Source: Bog-113 sp965226755 (GTDB lineage: Bacteria > Acidobacteriota > Terriglobia > Bryobacterales > Bryobacteraceae). Taken from it: a stretch of DNA of 64,000 nt. Numbering within the stretch: position 1 is the stretch's first letter; each line of letters opens with the position of its first letter. The notes beneath the pieces are model-generated. The model was not told the DNA's origin and did not search any database. It saw only the letters and a program-made list of their open reading frames with translations. Where the stretch lies: contig CBDDDT010000004.1 in the NCBI GenBank assembly GCA_965226755.1, positions 186,001 through 250,000 on the forward strand, in the 5' to 3' direction. The position numbers were made by a program, and so were the translations under genes. Positions 1 through 8,873 of the stretch are shown here, piece by piece.

Positions 1-582
1 CCCATCGAGGAGACTCTCGAGGCGCTCGACGACGTCGTCAAAGCCGGCAAAGCGCTCTACCTCGGCGCCTCGTCCATGTACGCCTGGCAGTTCGCGAAGA
101 TGCTCTATCGGGCTGACGAGATGGGCGTGAGCCGCTTTGTGACCATGCAGAACCACTACAACCTCGTGTACCGGGAGGAAGAGCGCGAAATGATCCCGCT
201 CTGCCGCGATCAGAAAATCGGCGTTATCCCGTGGAGTCCGCTCGCCCGCGGCTTCCTTGCCGGAAATCGAACCAGGAAGGATTTCGGCGAAACCGTTCGC
301 GCCAAGACCGACGAGTACGCCCAAGGCCTTTACTATCAGGATTCCGACTTCGCGGTCGTGGACAACATCACCGCGATCGCGCAAGCGCGCGGAGTGAACA
401 ACGCCCAGATCGCGCTCGCCTGGATTATGGCGCAGCCGGGCGTCACGGCCCCCATCGTGGGCGCCAGCAAGATGCGGCACCTCGACGACGCGATCGCGGC
501 GCTGTCCATCCAGCTGGACGACGCTGAACGCAAATCGCTCGAAGCACCCTACCAGCCGCATCGCATTCTCGGCCACTCCTGA
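1..582 (+). CDS. Aldo/keto reductase, C-terminal part (5' truncated by window edge)
   Basis: The frame is open from base 1, so this is the last 193 residues of a protein that normally has about 320-350. The visible part has the AKR strand motifs: a GASSMYAW segment, MQNHYNLVYREEEREM with the QxxYN pattern typical of AKR11/12 and L-glyceraldehyde-3-phosphate reductase-like members, the IGVIPWSPLARGFL strand, and the cofactor-binding end APIVGASKMRHLDDA. The family reduces aldehydes or ketones with NADPH in the cytoplasm. The catalytic Asp-Tyr-Lys part lies outside the window. The substrate cannot be told. The gene ends about 60 bp before the blaI-like gene and is probably a separate unit. Confidence 0.9.
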   Translation, partial: PIEETLEALDDVVKAGKALYLGASSMYAWQFAKMLYRADEMGVSRFVTMQNHYNLVYREEEREMIPLCRDQKIGVIPWSPLARGFLAGNRTRKDFGETVRAKTDEYAQGLYYQDSDFAVVDNITAIAQARGVNNAQIALAWIMAQPGVTAPIVGASKMRHLDDAIAALSIQLDDAERKSLEAPYQPHRILGHS

Positions 583-599
583 TTTCTTTGTATTCAGCC

Positions 600-660
600 T
601 TGACACCCGATTAGACGAGGTGCTACTTTCTTAAGCATAACTGCTATGAAAGTAGCACCT
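600..660 (+). promoter_or_regulatory. Promoter and 13-bp perfect palindrome at the blaI-like start
   Basis: A TTGACA hexamer lies at 600-605. A perfect inverted repeat AGGTGCTACTTTC / GAAAGTAGCACCT occupies 618-630 and 648-660 with a 17-base centre. The left arm covers the place where a -10 element would sit (TACTTT at 624-629, 18 bp from TTGACA). The right arm begins on the last base of the ATG at 646. BlaI/MecI proteins bind palindromes over their own promoters, so autorepression is the natural reading (inference). The same repeat could also fold in the mRNA and hide the start codon. No clear Shine-Dalgarno is seen. Confidence 0.65.
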
Positions 661-1032
661 CCTTTGACACGCCGGGAACGCCAGATCATGGACGTTCTCT
701 ATAAACTCGAACGCGCCACTGCCGGCGAAATCCAGACCGGTCTCGCCGATCAGCCCAACTACTCCACGGTGCGAGCCCAACTGCGCGTTCTTGAAGACAA
801 AGGCCACATCCGCCATGAGGAGCAGGGGCTCCGCTATCTCTATATGCCGGTGCAGCCGCGCAGTTCCGCGCGCCGGTCCGCTCTAAGGCATCTCGTCGAC
901 ACCTTTTTCGAGGGATCCACGGAACAGGTCGTCGCCGCGCTGGTCGATGGCGAGGTCGCAAGACTGACGCCTGCCGAACTCGACCGGCTCTCCAGCATGA
1001 TCGCGGAAGCCCGAGAGAAGAACTCGAAATGA
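646..1032 (+). CDS. BlaI/MecI/CopY-family transcriptional repressor
   Basis: This 128-residue winged-helix protein opens with LTRRERQIMDVLYKL and continues with TAGEIQTGL and YSTVRAQLRVLEDKGHI, the recognition-helix region of the BlaI/MecI family. The C-terminal helices form the dimerisation part. Known family members repress their own operon and are cleaved or released when a cognate M56 membrane protease is activated. The next gene is such a protease and overlaps by four bases (ATGA), so the two are translationally coupled. The ATG at 646 gives the family's normal length. In acidobacteria such pairs are numerous and not necessarily linked to beta-lactams; the inducer is unknown. Confidence 0.9.
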   Translation: MKVAPPLTRRERQIMDVLYKLERATAGEIQTGLADQPNYSTVRAQLRVLEDKGHIRHEEQGLRYLYMPVQPRSSARRSALRHLVDTFFEGSTEQVVAALVDGEVARLTPAELDRLSSMIAEAREKNSK

Positions 1033-2651
1033 ACCTTCTCCTGCCGTTTCTAATCGCGTGCGCGTTCAAAGTGACTTTGATCCTCACGCTGGGCGCCGCC
1101 TTGGCATGGGCGGTCCGGCGCCGGTCCGCCGCTCTTCGTCATCGCGTGTGGGCGATCGGGCTTCTGTGCACGCTGCTCCTGCCGCTTCTACAACTCGCGA
1201 TTCCGCAATGGCACGCCAGCGCGCAAGGCACGGTCGCCCGCTTGTGGCGCATCGCCGCCCCGCTCGCGCCGGCGGTTCCGGACCCCGCATTGCCGGGCAC
1301 GGCCGTGAAGGCCTCCACGGCGCCCGCGGCGCTGCCTTCGCAGAGCGCCGCTCTAATCCTCTGCGTATGGGCCATCGGATTCGCGCTGGTGCTCACGCGC
1401 TCTCTTCTCGGTCTCGCCCGCTTGTCGGGCATCGCGGAACGCGCCCGGCCGTTCGAGGATGCCGCCTTCCGCGACACGCTCGCCGGGCTCTCGCGGGAAC
1501 TCGGCATTCGCCGGCCGATCCGCTTGCTGGTCTCCGCGGACGCCAAGTCGATGCCCTGCACCTGGGGTTTCCGGCAGCCCCGAATCCTGCTTCCGGCGGA
1601 TTGTTCGGACTGGCCCGCCCTGCTGCGAACCGTCGTTCTCGGGCACGAACTCGCCCATATCGCGCGCTTCGACTGGCCTCTGCGCGTCCTCGCCGGATTC
1701 ACGCTCGCCCTGTTTTGGTTCCACCCGCTCGTCTGGCTCGCGGTCAGCCAACTCCGGCAGCAGAGCGAGCGCGCCTGCGATGACGCCGTGCTGCTTTCCG
1801 GCGTCGCCCCGGAAGGTTACGCCGGCGAAGTGCTCCAACTGGTGCGCCGCGCCGCCGCTGCGAGCAATGTCTGGACCCCTGCTCTGGCCTTCGCCCGGAC
1901 CCGATCCCATACCCAAGCTCTCGAAAGGAGATTACAAGCCATGCTCGACAGATCCATAGACCGGCGCCATCCCTCACGGCGCGTCGCCCTCCTCACCACC
2001 ATCACCGCCATCCTGCTTCTGCTTCCCCTGGCCGCCCTGCGCGCCCCCGCACAGGACACGGCCGGAATGTTCACCGGAACGGTTCTCGACCCAACGGGGA
2101 TTCCCGTCTCCAACGCCACCATCATCCTGGCCGGCGTGACCGCCAGACCACGCACCATGACCACCTCCGACGCCACGGGCCGCTTCCATTTCAATGCGCC
2201 CCGCGCCGGGGAGTATTCCATGCGCGTTTTGAAAACCGGATACGCTGACTTTCTGGAGCCCCGCCTGCTGCTCGATGCGGGCGTGGAGTCCGCCCGAAAC
2301 GTGAATCTCGCGGAAGCGGAAACGGCGACTCCCGCGCCGCTTGCGCATCCGCCCAGCCGGATCCGCGTGGGCGGCAATGTCGCGGCCGCGAGTCTGATCA
2401 ACAAATTCGCGCCCTCCTATCCGGCCGCCGCTAAAGCCGCCGGGCTGCAAGGCGCCGTGATTCTGGACGCCGTAATCAGCGCAGACGGCGCCGTGGAGTC
2501 GCTAAGCGTCTCGAACCCGGAGATCGACCCGGACCTTGCCCGCGCCGCGGTCGAGGCCGTCAGTCAATGGCGCTACAAGCCCACGCTTTTAAACGGAAAT
2601 CCCGTGGAAGTGATGACGAAAGTCACCGTCAATTTCACCCTCGCTCCCTAG
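1029..2651 (+). CDS. BlaR1-like M56 metallopeptidase with carboxypeptidase-regulatory and TonB C-terminal domains
   Basis: The protein has 540 residues. Hydrophobic helices lie near residues 3-28, 42-58, 108-128 and 217-240. The zinc motif HELAH is at 206-210 and the third-ligand region QSERACDD at 245-252, so the M56 site is intact. A further helix (about 317-338) leads to a periplasmic part: a carboxypeptidase-regulatory-like beta sandwich (about 346-430) and a TonB C-terminal-like domain (about 450-538, ending VSQWRYKPTLLNGNPVE). True BlaR1 carries a penicillin-binding sensor domain; here the sensor is replaced. By family analogy it cleaves the BlaI-like repressor encoded just upstream after an envelope signal. 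The last 17 bases overlap the convergent NrsF-type gene. Confidence 0.88.
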   Translation: MNLLLPFLIACAFKVTLILTLGAALAWAVRRRSAALRHRVWAIGLLCTLLLPLLQLAIPQWHASAQGTVARLWRIAAPLAPAVPDPALPGTAVKASTAPAALPSQSAALILCVWAIGFALVLTRSLLGLARLSGIAERARPFEDAAFRDTLAGLSRELGIRRPIRLLVSADAKSMPCTWGFRQPRILLPADCSDWPALLRTVVLGHELAHIARFDWPLRVLAGFTLALFWFHPLVWLAVSQLRQQSERACDDAVLLSGVAPEGYAGEVLQLVRRAAAASNVWTPALAFARTRSHTQALERRLQAMLDRSIDRRHPSRRVALLTTITAILLLLPLAALRAPAQDTAGMFTGTVLDPTGIPVSNATIILAGVTARPRTMTTSDATGRFHFNAPRAGEYSMRVLKTGYADFLEPRLLLDAGVESARNVNLAEAETATPAPLAHPPSRIRVGGNVAAASLINKFAPSYPAAAKAAGLQGAVILDAVISADGAVESLSVSNPEIDPDLARAAVEAVSQWRYKPTLLNGNPVEVMTKVTVNFTLAP

Positions 2652-3306
2652 CGAGAGCGCCAATCAGCGCGCCAGCCGCTATCGAGATCGCGATCACGCC
2701 CACATGCCACGTAAGGATGTGGGCGGCGTTCAGAATCGGGCAGTGCAGGGCGAGCGCCCCGACACCCACCAGCCCGGAAAACGCGCCTCCGCAGAGCGCC
2801 GCGGACATCGCGCCGCAAGCGTACCCGCGCCGCATCAGCAGCCACGTCAACCCGCCGCTCGGGATCGCGCAAATTAATCCCAGGCGCAGACAGGGAATTC
2901 CCCGCTGCACGAAGCTCTCGGCTCCGAAGAAAGGAAACAAAGACGGCACAATCACCAGCAAGGCCACGACCGGAAACAGGACGGCAAGCGCGGGAGGCAC
3001 GCGCCGCTTCGCGCCCGGGATCATTTGCTCCACGACGGCCAGCGCCAGCGCCGCCGCTGAAATAAAAACAGCGGCATATTCCGCCAGCATCTGTCCCGTG
3101 CTTCGCGCGTGCATGCCGGAATAGCCGAACGGCCATGCCCCCAAAATCGCGAGCGCGACGAACGCCGCCAAAGAAACCGCCGCCAGGAAACTGTCCGGCG
3201 GCAGCGGCCGGACGGCCTTCCGGTCGCCGTCCAAACGCGCTTCAATCGAGGCGAGGCGCGCCGCCGACGGTGTCTCCGTCAGGAATTGCTCGTACTCAGA
3301 GAGCAT
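2635..3306 (-). CDS. NrsF/DUF1109-type integral membrane anti-sigma regulator
   Basis: This 223-residue protein has a short charged N-terminus (MLSEYEQFLTETPSAARLASIEARL) followed by about six hydrophobic segments, the last ending IAISIAAGALIGALARERG. The conserved core around PCLRLGLICAIPSGG resembles NrsF/DUF1109 proteins, membrane anti-sigma factors that hold an ECF sigma factor and have conserved cysteines. The gene overlaps the end of the ECF sigma gene by 11 bases, the expected order (sigma, then anti-sigma), which supports the call more than sequence alone. It should sit in the inner membrane and release the sigma factor on a stress such as metals or redox change; the trigger here is not known. 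Confidence 0.75.
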   Translation of the reverse strand: MLSEYEQFLTETPSAARLASIEARLDGDRKAVRPLPPDSFLAAVSLAAFVALAILGAWPFGYSGMHARSTGQMLAEYAAVFISAAALALAVVEQMIPGAKRRVPPALAVLFPVVALLVIVPSLFPFFGAESFVQRGIPCLRLGLICAIPSGGLTWLLMRRGYACGAMSAALCGGAFSGLVGVGALALHCPILNAAHILTWHVGVIAISIAAGALIGALARERG

Positions 3307-3832
3307 CGCCGGAACTCCCCAGTACGGACCGCAGTCTGATGTACGCCCGATGCGCTTTCTGCTTGACCGAACCCACGCTGCTGCGCGTGGCCCGCGCGAC
3401 TTCTTCCAGGCTCATTCCGGACACTTTCAGCATCAGGATCACCTCGCGCTGGCTTTCCGGAAGCGATCCGAGCAGCTTCTCGAAATCCATCGCGCCGGTC
3501 TCCCGGGCCTCCGGCGCCGCCGGATCAGGCAGCTTCTCGACCTGGAGTTCGTAATCGGCGATACGCCGGTTCTTGCGATATTGATCCACCCGCACACGCC
3601 GCGCGATCGCATACATCCACGGCAAAACCGGCTCCGCGGGCCGGTAGGTTCGCCGCGCGGAATGGATGCGCAGCCAAAAATCCTGCAACAGGTCTTCCGC
3701 CAATGCCCGGTTTCTCACCTGACCCAGAAAGAAGCGGAATATCTGCGGGCTCACCGTCTCCACCAGGACACGCGTCGCGCGCGCCTCCGATCTTTGATAG
3801 CTTTGCATCAAATGTTCTAAAGAAGGGCTCAC
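3296..3832 (-). CDS. ECF-subfamily RNA polymerase sigma factor
   Basis: At 178 residues it has the ECF layout. Region 2 runs through ALAEDLLQDFWLRIHSA and PWMYAIARRVRVDQYRKNRR; region 4 is SLPESQREVILMLKVSGMSLEEVARATRSSVGSVKQKAHRAYIRLR, a helix-turn-helix for the -35 element. The start is GTG at 3832; an internal ATG at residue 9 is possible but has no better ribosome site. It is coupled to the NrsF-type gene. A two-part motif (GTAAC, 17 bases, CGAA) lies just upstream and again upstream of the divergent DUF1223 gene, which suggests autoregulation and a first target. Confidence 0.92.
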   Translation of the reverse strand: MSPSLEHLMQSYQRSEARATRVLVETVSPQIFRFFLGQVRNRALAEDLLQDFWLRIHSARRTYRPAEPVLPWMYAIARRVRVDQYRKNRRIADYELQVEKLPDPAAPEARETGAMDFEKLLGSLPESQREVILMLKVSGMSLEEVARATRSSVGSVKQKAHRAYIRLRSVLGSSGDAL

Positions 3833-3852
3833 GTTCGGGCCCTGAATGAGGA

Positions 3853-3878
3853 TTCGTGCGAAAGCGTAATCGGGTTAC
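3853..3878 (-). promoter_or_regulatory. Candidate ECF-type promoter of the sigma factor gene
   Basis: Read on the minus strand this is GTAAC (3878-3874), 17 bases, then CGAA (3856-3853). The same two half-sites with the same 17-base spacing occur on the plus strand at 3937-3962. The -10-like half lies 20 bases before the GTG start at 3832, leaving a short leader. GTAAC-type -35 elements are common for ECF sigma factors. Confidence 0.5.
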
Positions 3879-3936
3879 GGAATGGAGACGCCGGAGAGAT
3901 CACGCTCCGGCAATTATCTCAGTACCCCGGCGGGGC

Positions 3937-3962
3937 GTAACTTCTCACCGCGCTTCATCGAA
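3937..3962 (+). promoter_or_regulatory. Candidate ECF-type promoter of the DUF1223 gene
   Basis: GTAAC at 3937-3941 and CGAA at 3959-3962 are separated by 17 bases, matching the motif upstream of the divergent sigma factor gene. The start codon at 3985 lies 22 bases downstream of the CGAA, a fit for a short leader. This also argues that the long upstream extension of the DUF1223 reading frame is not translated. Confidence 0.5.
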
Positions 3963-3984
3963 CTATCCGGTGCAGGCAGTCAGC

Positions 3985-4710
3985 ATGATGAAAATGGTGG
4001 TCGCTCTTCTGGCAATGCTCTTCGCCGCTCACTCCGGACAGTCCGCGTCCACAGCCGGGGAGACGCCGCGCGTGCCGGTCTTGCTGGAGCTCTTCACTTC
4101 CGAAGGATGCTCCAGTTGTCCGCCGGCCGACAAGCTGCTCGAGATGCTGGACCGCGGCCAGCCCGCCGCCGGCGCGGACTTGATCGTGCTGAGCGAGCAT
4201 GTCGATTACTGGAATCATCTCGGCTGGTCGGATCCGTTCTCCTCGCCGGTCTTCACCGCACGCCAGCGCCGCTACGCCGCGCTATTCAAGAACGACGACG
4301 TCTATACGCCGCAACTGGTGGTGGACGGGAGCCGGGCTCTTGTCGGCAGCAATCGTGGCGAAGCTCTCGATGCGATTCGGCAGGCTCAGCGGCAACCGAA
4401 GCTGGGGATCGCGATCACCGCAACCCGCTCCGGCGACACGGCCATGGTCCACATCGAGGCGCCTCCAGAGACGCACGGGACGGAACTGTACTTGGTTCTC
4501 GCCTCCGATCATGCCCGCTCCCAGGTGGAGCGCGGCGAAAATGCGGGACACGCGTTGACCCACGTCTCCGTGGCTTACAAACTGGAACGCGTCTCCTCCG
4601 CGGGCGGCGACTTGCACGTTCACCTCAAAGACGGCGGCGGCCGGGTAATCGCGTTCCTGCAGGATCGCGCATCCGGCCGCGTGCTCGCCGTGGCGCAAGC
4701 GCGCCTCTGA
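3985..4710 (+). CDS. Secreted DUF1223-family thioredoxin-like protein
   Basis: The 241-residue product begins with a signal peptide (MMKMVVALLAMLFAAHSG) and then the DUF1223 hallmark VLLELFTSEGCSSCPPADKLL, a thioredoxin-like strand with a CxxC pair, followed by HVDYWNHLGWSDPFSSP and VYTPQLVVDGSRALVGS. The fold suggests a periplasmic or outer-membrane redox protein; the biochemical role of DUF1223 is not settled. The frame stays open back to 3856, but that extension is arginine-rich and crosses the putative ECF promoter, so I place the start at 3985 (or 3988). Its divergence from the ECF/NrsF pair with a matching promoter motif suggests that it is part of that stress regulon. Confidence 0.88.
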   Translation: MMKMVVALLAMLFAAHSGQSASTAGETPRVPVLLELFTSEGCSSCPPADKLLEMLDRGQPAAGADLIVLSEHVDYWNHLGWSDPFSSPVFTARQRRYAALFKNDDVYTPQLVVDGSRALVGSNRGEALDAIRQAQRQPKLGIAITATRSGDTAMVHIEAPPETHGTELYLVLASDHARSQVERGENAGHALTHVSVAYKLERVSSAGGDLHVHLKDGGGRVIAFLQDRASGRVLAVAQARL

Positions 4711-4747
4711 CCGTCTTGCGCCTGAGTTAAACTGAACATTCCGAATC

Positions 4748-5512
4748 ATGGCGTGGCGCGGCGATCTCGTTTTCCTTTACAAACAATTGATCCTGAAGGA
4801 TTTTCGAATCCGCTACCGCAACATGTCCCTGGGCGTATTCTGGTCGTTGCTGAATCCGCTGGTGATGATGACGGTCCTCACGTTCATCTACACCAAAATC
4901 TTCACCTCCGGGGAGAAGCACTTCCCCCTTTTCGTGCTTTGCGGCATAATCCCCTTCAACTTCTTCGCGATGGCCTGGTCCACCGGGACCATGTCGATCA
5001 TGGCGAACGCGCGCCTGATCAAGCGCGTCGCCGTACCGCGCGAAGTGGTCCCGGTGTCGACGGTGTTATCCAGCGTTCCGCATCTTCTGATTCAGCTTGC
5101 CCTGCTGCTCGTGATGGTGATCGGCTACGGCATCCGGCCCGGGCTCCACTGGTTCTGGCTGTTGTTGATCTGGGCGCTCGAGATCGGCTTCGTGTGCGGC
5201 TTGGCGCTCATGTTCGCCGCGTTCAACGTGGTGGTGCAGGATACGCGCTACTTTGTGGAATCAGCCAATACCGTGCTCTTCTGGCTTGTGCCGATCCTCT
5301 ATCCGATCTCGATTGTCCCGCAGCGCTACGCCGAACTCTACCAGTTCAATCCCGTGGCCGCCATCGTCGTCGCGATGCGCGAGATCCTGCTGGAAGGCCG
5401 CGTGCCGCGCTCCATCCTGATGCTGAAGCTGACCATGGTTTCGATCCTGACCATAGCCGTTGGCCATCTGGTGTTTCAGCGGGTGCAGCGCAATTTCTAC
5501 GAACATCTCTGA
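4748..5512 (+). CDS. ABC-2 type polysaccharide/polyol-phosphate export permease (Wzm/TagG-like)
   Basis: This 254-residue membrane protein starts with the family signature KQLILKDFRIRYRNMSLGVFWSLLNPLVMM. About six transmembrane segments follow, with GIIPFNFFAMAWSTGTMSIMANARLIKRVAVPREVVPVS, the conserved cytoplasmic stretch of the ABC2 permease family. It forms the inner-membrane channel that exports a lipid-linked glycan such as O-antigen or a capsule-type polymer. Its ATPase is encoded 15 bp downstream. No glycan synthesis genes are adjacent, so the polymer is unknown. Confidence 0.9.
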   Translation: MAWRGDLVFLYKQLILKDFRIRYRNMSLGVFWSLLNPLVMMTVLTFIYTKIFTSGEKHFPLFVLCGIIPFNFFAMAWSTGTMSIMANARLIKRVAVPREVVPVSTVLSSVPHLLIQLALLLVMVIGYGIRPGLHWFWLLLIWALEIGFVCGLALMFAAFNVVVQDTRYFVESANTVLFWLVPILYPISIVPQRYAELYQFNPVAAIVVAMREILLEGRVPRSILMLKLTMVSILTIAVGHLVFQRVQRNFYEHL

Positions 5513-5527
5513 CCGGCGAATCTGAAA

Positions 5528-6310
<783 letters not shown>

Positions 6311-7295
6311 ACCGTCGAAAGAACGCACTGGCGCGGAGCTTTATCCGGCCGCCAGCGCAGCAAGCGGACCCCGTGCCGGAAGCGACCGCCGGTGAAGTGA
6401 TCGTACTGCACCTCCACCACGAGCTCCGGCTTCAAGGGCTGCCATTCCGCGGAGCGTTCCGTCGACCAGCGGCTCGGCCCGCCCGGCGCGCGCCCGGTGA
6501 ATCCCGGAGCTTCGATCAGCGCCTCCAGCTTCTTGGTCAGGGCCGGTTTCTCGGCCGTCTTCAGACCGGAGCAGAAACCCACGTGATGGAGCCGTCTTTC
6601 ATCGTCGAAGAGGCCGAGGAGGAGCGATCCGACCACGCCTCCTTTTTCCGCATAGCGAAACCCGCCGATCACGCAATCCGCCGTGCGCAGGTTTTTCACC
6701 TTCACCATGCCGTCGCGATTGCCGGATGCATACGGCAAATCCACCCGCTTGGCCACTACGCCATCGAGCGAACCCGCGCCGCCGCGAAGCCAGCCCTCCG
6801 CGACGTCGAGATCGCGGGTGTACGGCGACAACACGATCATGCGCTCGTCAAAGTAACGCTTAGCGAACGCGTCCAGGCGCTTGCGCCGGACTTCCAGCGG
6901 TTGATCCGCCACAAGGCTCCCGTCGCCATCCACCAGCAGATCGAAAACCACAAACGTCGCGGGAGTTTCCTTGGCGAGCTTCCGGATGCGGCTCTCGGCG
7001 GGGTGAATCCGTTGGAGAAGATCATCGAACGACAGGCCGCCGTCCCGCCGGATTACGATTTCTCCGTCGATCACGAATTGCCGCGCCTCGACGGCAAGCA
7101 ACGCTTCCACCATCTCGGGAAAGTAGCGCGCGAGCTTCTGCTCGGACTTCGATTGGAGATCCACCGTTTCTCCGTCGCGGAAGGCCAGACATCGAAACCC
7201 GTCCCACTTGGGTTCGTACTGCCATGTTTCGCCTTCCGGAATGCGCTCCCGCGTGGCGGCTTCCATCGGGGCATAGGGCGGTTCGATCAGCAGGT

Positions 7296-8204
7296 TCATG
7301 GCTTCTTTGCAATGTCGAGCGGGAAGCGGTCTTTCTGGAGCAGCAAGGGCCGGAAGAGATCGCCCACTGCGCTCACGCGCTCCGGCATGTTCTGAAGCCG
7401 GAAATCGCTGATGTGAAAACCCTTCTCCACCTCGGCCCAGGTGACCGGCGCGGAAACCGTCGCGCCTGGCTGGGGTCGCACCGAGTAAACGGAAGCGAGC
7501 GTGCGTCCCCAGGCATTCTGGTTGTAATCGACAAGGACGTGTTTCTCAGGCCGCTTGGCGACGCGATACTCCGCCGTTATCAAATCGGGGCGTTTCGCGG
7601 CTAGCTTCAGCGCAAACTGCTTGGCGAAAGTCCAGACCTGCTTCTGCAAAGGCCCGCGCACAATCGGCACGTAGATATGCACGCCGCGCGATCCGGTGGT
7701 CTTGGGATAGGAGCAGATTCTGAGTTCATCGAGAGCCTCCCGGACGGCGCACGCGGTTTCGAGAACTTCCTTGAAGTGCGCGCCCGGAGTGGGATCGAGA
7801 TCGAAGTGCAGGTAGTCCGGGCGGTTCACATCGTCACACGCGGCGTACCACTGGTTGAGATCGATGCAGCCCAGATTCACCACCCAGAGCAGCGCGGCAA
7901 GGTCATCCACCACGGGAAAGGCGATTATGTTTCCCGACCCATGCTGAATGGAACAGGTCTTCAGCCATTCCGGATGTGACGGCGGGGTGCGCTTCATGAA
8001 GAAGAACGGACCGGCCGCCCCGTTGGGATAACGCTTCATCACCATGGCGCGATCGCACAGATGAGGAAGCAACACGGGCGCTATGTCGGCATAGTACTGC
8101 AGCAACTGCCGCTTGGTAATTTCCGGTTCTGTCCAGAAGACCTTATCGAGATTTGTGAGCCGGAGGGAACGACCCTGAATGTTCATCTCCGGCTCAATCG
8201 TCAT
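7296..8204 (-). CDS. LigD-type DNA polymerase/primase domain protein
   Basis: At 302 residues this is a stand-alone LigD polymerase domain. It opens with LTNLDKVFWTEPEITKRQLLQYY, then LCDRAMVMKRYPNG and FFMKRTPPSHPEW, and has the catalytic DYLHFDLDP aspartates and TTGSRGVHIYVPI. In bacterial non-homologous end joining this archaeo-eukaryotic-primase-like enzyme adds ribonucleotides at broken ends before sealing. It lies between a DJ-1/PfpI gene (3 bp upstream) and the ligase (4-base overlap), one operon on the minus strand. Confidence 0.93.
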   Translation of the reverse strand: MTIEPEMNIQGRSLRLTNLDKVFWTEPEITKRQLLQYYADIAPVLLPHLCDRAMVMKRYPNGAAGPFFFMKRTPPSHPEWLKTCSIQHGSGNIIAFPVVDDLAALLWVVNLGCIDLNQWYAACDDVNRPDYLHFDLDPTPGAHFKEVLETACAVREALDELRICSYPKTTGSRGVHIYVPIVRGPLQKQVWTFAKQFALKLAAKRPDLITAEYRVAKRPEKHVLVDYNQNAWGRTLASVYSVRPQPGATVSAPVTWAEVEKGFHISDFRLQNMPERVSAVGDLFRPLLLQKDRFPLDIAKKP

Positions 8205-8207
8205 GGT

Positions 8208-8780
8208 TTATGCCGTCTTGGTCTTCTGATGAGCGTGTTTGCCTTCAGCAATTTCCTCGATCATCTTTTTGTTGAAGGCCGGGAGATCGTCGGGCTTGCG
8301 ACTCGTCACCAAGCCATTATCCGTCACAACTTCCTGGTCGACCCAGGTTCCGCCCGCATTCCGAATATCGGTCTGGAGCGACGGCCAAGAGGTCAACGTG
8401 CGGCCGCGAACCACGCCGGCTTCGACCATCGTCCACGGTCCATGGCAGATCGCGGCCACGGGCTTTCCGTTGTCGAAGAACGATTTTACAAACTGCACCG
8501 CTTTCGGATTGGTTCGCAGCTTGTCGGGGTTCATCACGCCGCCCGGCAGCAGAAGCGCGTCATAGTCCGACGGGTTAGCGGAATCCAGCAGGAGATCCAC
8601 CTTTACGTCCTGGCCCCACTCCGTCTTGTTCCAACCGCGGATCTTGTCCTTCATCGGCGAGATCACGATGGCCTCAGCGCCTTCGTTCTCGAGCGCCTTT
8701 CGCGGTTCCAGCAGTTCCACCTGCTCGAAACCATCTGTGGCGAGCACGGCCACTTTCTTACCTTGTAAACGATTCGCCAT
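8208..8780 (-). CDS. DJ-1/PfpI superfamily protein (glutamine amidotransferase class I-like)
   Basis: The 190-residue protein has the DJ-1/PfpI core: VAVLATDGFEQVELLEPR, LLLPGGVMNPDKLR, and the nucleophile elbow AAICHGPW with a cysteine and adjacent histidine. Relatives such as YhbO/PfpI have been described as glyoxalases or deglycases, some with claims of nucleic-acid deglycation, a debated activity. It is first in an operon with the LigD polymerase and ligase genes, with only three bases between its stop and the next start, which suggests a link to DNA damage. An AGGAG stretch precedes the ATG at 8780. Confidence 0.92.
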   Translation of the reverse strand: MANRLQGKKVAVLATDGFEQVELLEPRKALENEGAEAIVISPMKDKIRGWNKTEWGQDVKVDLLLDSANPSDYDALLLPGGVMNPDKLRTNPKAVQFVKSFFDNGKPVAAICHGPWTMVEAGVVRGRTLTSWPSLQTDIRNAGGTWVDQEVVTDNGLVTSRKPDDLPAFNKKMIEEIAEGKHAHQKTKTA

Positions 8781-8873
8781 GGCTTATGGCTCCTTCGCCT
8801 GTCCTTGTGGCAACTGGAAGGCCTCTGTGAAGGTGCTCACCGCTAGTAAACTGTCTGCATCAGGAGGTTTTTC

